A stretch of 64,000 bases of DNA from Algoriphagus sp. Y33 (GTDB taxonomy: Bacteria > Bacteroidota > Bacteroidia > Cytophagales > Cyclobacteriaceae): positions 2,852,001 to 2,916,000 of the forward strand of contig NZ_CP061947.1 of NCBI RefSeq assembly GCF_014838715.1, written 5' to 3'. The translations under genes and the position numbers were made by a program. The stretch's first letter is position 1. Each line of letters begins with the position of its first letter. Shown one piece after another: positions 63,943-64,000 of the stretch. The notes beneath the pieces are model-generated. The model did not search any database and was not told the DNA's origin. It worked only from the letters and a program-made list of their open reading frames with translations.

Positions 63943-64000
63943 GTGCTTTAAAACCACTCAGGGCACAGAGGATTTCGCATAGGACACGACTTAGAATTAA

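Overview
The window looks like a chromosomal segment of a Bacteroidota bacterium, most likely Cytophagales (Cyclobacteriaceae/Algoriphagus-like). The grounds are gliding/type IX secretion proteins of the PorU/PorV type, a lone TonB-dependent receptor, 800-residue double-FtsX ABC permeases, DUF4159/DUF58/MoxR/BatA genes, DUF3667 and DUF4097 proteins, few Shine-Dalgarno sites and intergenic DNA full of short palindromic repeats. The genus is inference. I saw no rRNA, tRNA, CRISPR array or complete insertion sequence.

Layout. (1) 0.3-1.5 kb: a NamZ/DUF1343 lipoprotein. (2) 1.7-20 kb: an efflux region on the minus strand with four full FtsX/MacB-type permeases, one truncated permease, one ATPase and one membrane-fusion protein. 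It lies divergently next to a sigma-54 response regulator and its histidine kinase. A small 19-residue-repeat secreted protein sits between permeases. Every gap carries dispersed hairpin repeats, and two candidate sigma-54 promoters point at the efflux genes. (3) 20.3-22.4 kb: a TonB-dependent receptor. (4) 23.1-30.5 kb: a tightly overlapping six-gene operon, DUF4159 - MoxR ATPase - DUF58 - BatA-like - DUF4175-like - membrane protein. (5) 30.7-33.7 kb: a TldD/TldE pair in which only TldD carries a Tat-type signal. (6) 34.6-38.9 kb: alkylation repair (Ada-like, AlkB-like), then an ECF42-type sigma factor with its DGPF/YCII partner, a VOC protein and a DoxX-like protein. (7) 39.4-41.4 kb: a cystathionine gamma-synthase/lyase and a TVP38 membrane protein.

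(8) 41.7-47.5 kb is a decaying accessory zone. It holds a YhcG-type nuclease split by a 4-bp duplication, a second YhcG-type gene that lost its middle, a glycolipid-binding-protein remnant with an in-frame stop, a lone ArsM arsenite methyltransferase, a DUF3667 protein and a lipoprotein. (9) 47.9-54 kb: a PorU2-like C25 peptidase translationally coupled to a PorV2-like protein. (10) 54.4-58.4 kb: PadR regulator, double-PspC membrane protein, a 142-bp MITE-like element and a beta-CASP metallo-hydrolase. (11) 58.7-63.7 kb: a small lipoprotein, then an ECF sigma - anti-sigma-like - two paralogous beta-barrels - DUF4097 operon ending at a clear terminator.

The strongest observations are the sigma-54 logic of the efflux locus, the hairpin repeat family with covarying stems, a 233-bp tandem duplication carrying the 3' end of the membrane-fusion gene, several precisely explainable gene lesions, and the uncharacterised repeat protein at 4.6 kb. 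Gene functions come from recognised motifs only; no database search was run.
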